The notes under the pieces were generated by a model. That model was not told the origin of the DNA and ran no database searches. It worked only from the letters and a program-made list of their open reading frames with translations. Source: Clostridiales bacterium (GTDB lineage Bacteria > Bacillota_A > Clostridia > Saccharofermentanales > Saccharofermentanaceae). From it: a DNA stretch of 11,930 bases. Below, in pieces: positions 11,846 through 11,930 of this stretch. The stretch spans positions 1-11,930 of the forward strand of contig JAGCGE010000393.1 in the NCBI GenBank assembly GCA_017649745.1, written 5' to 3'. Position 1 is the first letter of the stretch. The number at the start of each line of letters is the position of its first letter. Position numbers and translations under genes: made by a program.

Positions 11846-11930
11846 AGTTCATGCCTCCTTTCTATTAGATTGTGTATAGAATAAATATCTTTTGTTTGAG
11901 TTCTAGAGTTTTTTGGAGGGCCTCCATGGA
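11846..11930. other. Right-edge stretch: ribosome binding site and possible end of an upstream gene
   Basis: AAAGGAGG for the 11845 gene lies at about 11853-11860. On the minus strand a frame stays open from the right edge to a TAA at 11867-11865 (21 codons, ending KQKIFILYTI), which could be the end of an upstream gene 19 bases from the GTG start, or chance. The stretch is AT-rich, but I see no convincing -35/-10 pair. A short inverted repeat (TGGAG-GCC-CTCCA) near the edge is followed on the minus strand by A's, not T's, so it is not a terminator in the direction of these genes. Confidence 0.3.

Noticed and set aside
11910..11927. Inverted repeat TGGAG-GCC-CTCCA with an adjacent A/T run as a terminator
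   Set aside because: On the minus strand, where all genes lie, the repeat is followed by A's, not T's, and the stem is only five pairs. It does not fit an intrinsic terminator for these genes.

Overview
The window is a tightly packed late-region segment of a tailed phage or prophage of a low-to-mid GC Gram-positive anaerobe, most likely a gut Clostridia (Lachnospiraceae or Oscillospiraceae-like) host. The grounds are that every gene reads leftward on the minus strand with gaps of 0-75 bases or short overlaps, most starts have strong AGGAGG-type ribosome binding sites, and several products belong to families I recognise from Firmicutes gut phages: an HNH protein, a gp6-like head-tail connector, a holin-4_1-type holin and Gly/Asn/Cys-rich structural proteins. 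No integrase, repressor, tRNA, CRISPR or replication gene is visible. Terminase large subunit, portal, major capsid and tail genes are also absent and must lie outside.

In the direction of transcription (right to left): a coiled-coil packaging-region protein (11845-11480), a tagged Cys/His hydrolase-like protein (11499-10885), an HNH protein (10878-10465), a small basic protein (10462-10247), a small SH3-like protein (10224-9970), two tagged helical proteins (9973-8861, 8853-8125), a head-tail connector (8094-7726), another tagged helical protein (7729-7166), an untagged papain-like Cys/His protein (7139-6750), two Gln/Pro/Met-rich accessory proteins (6757-6284, 6321-6100), a tag-remnant protein (6082-5300), a tagged papain-fold toxin-like protein (5280-4129), a small companion (4118-3855), a second tag-remnant protein (3831-3346), a GW-rich protein with a membrane segment (3271-2399), a beta-rich decoration-like protein (2382-1906), a Gly/Tyr/Ser-rich protein (1884-1381), a holin (1318-896) and a long tagged Lys-rich protein that runs off the left edge (918 to beyond 1).

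The most striking feature is a modular N-terminal tag. Six otherwise different proteins begin with a short leader (K-D-x-x-L-x-H) followed by H-x-G-[VI]-x-G-M-x-W-G-x-R and a P-Y-P segment, with some substitutions; two more keep only the leader. The tag occurs in two sequence subclasses that segregate along the operon. It is followed by unrelated bodies: a papain-fold toxin-like domain, a Cys/His transglutaminase- or papain-like domain, and helical Lys-rich bodies. The leaders are conserved at the DNA level (52 of 53 identical bases between two genes) while the bodies differ, which suggests shuffling by recombination. My inference is that the tag is a targeting signal that loads cargo or accessory proteins into the phage head or onto the connector, so that this operon carries a set of virion-delivered effectors. 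This cannot be proven from sequence alone.
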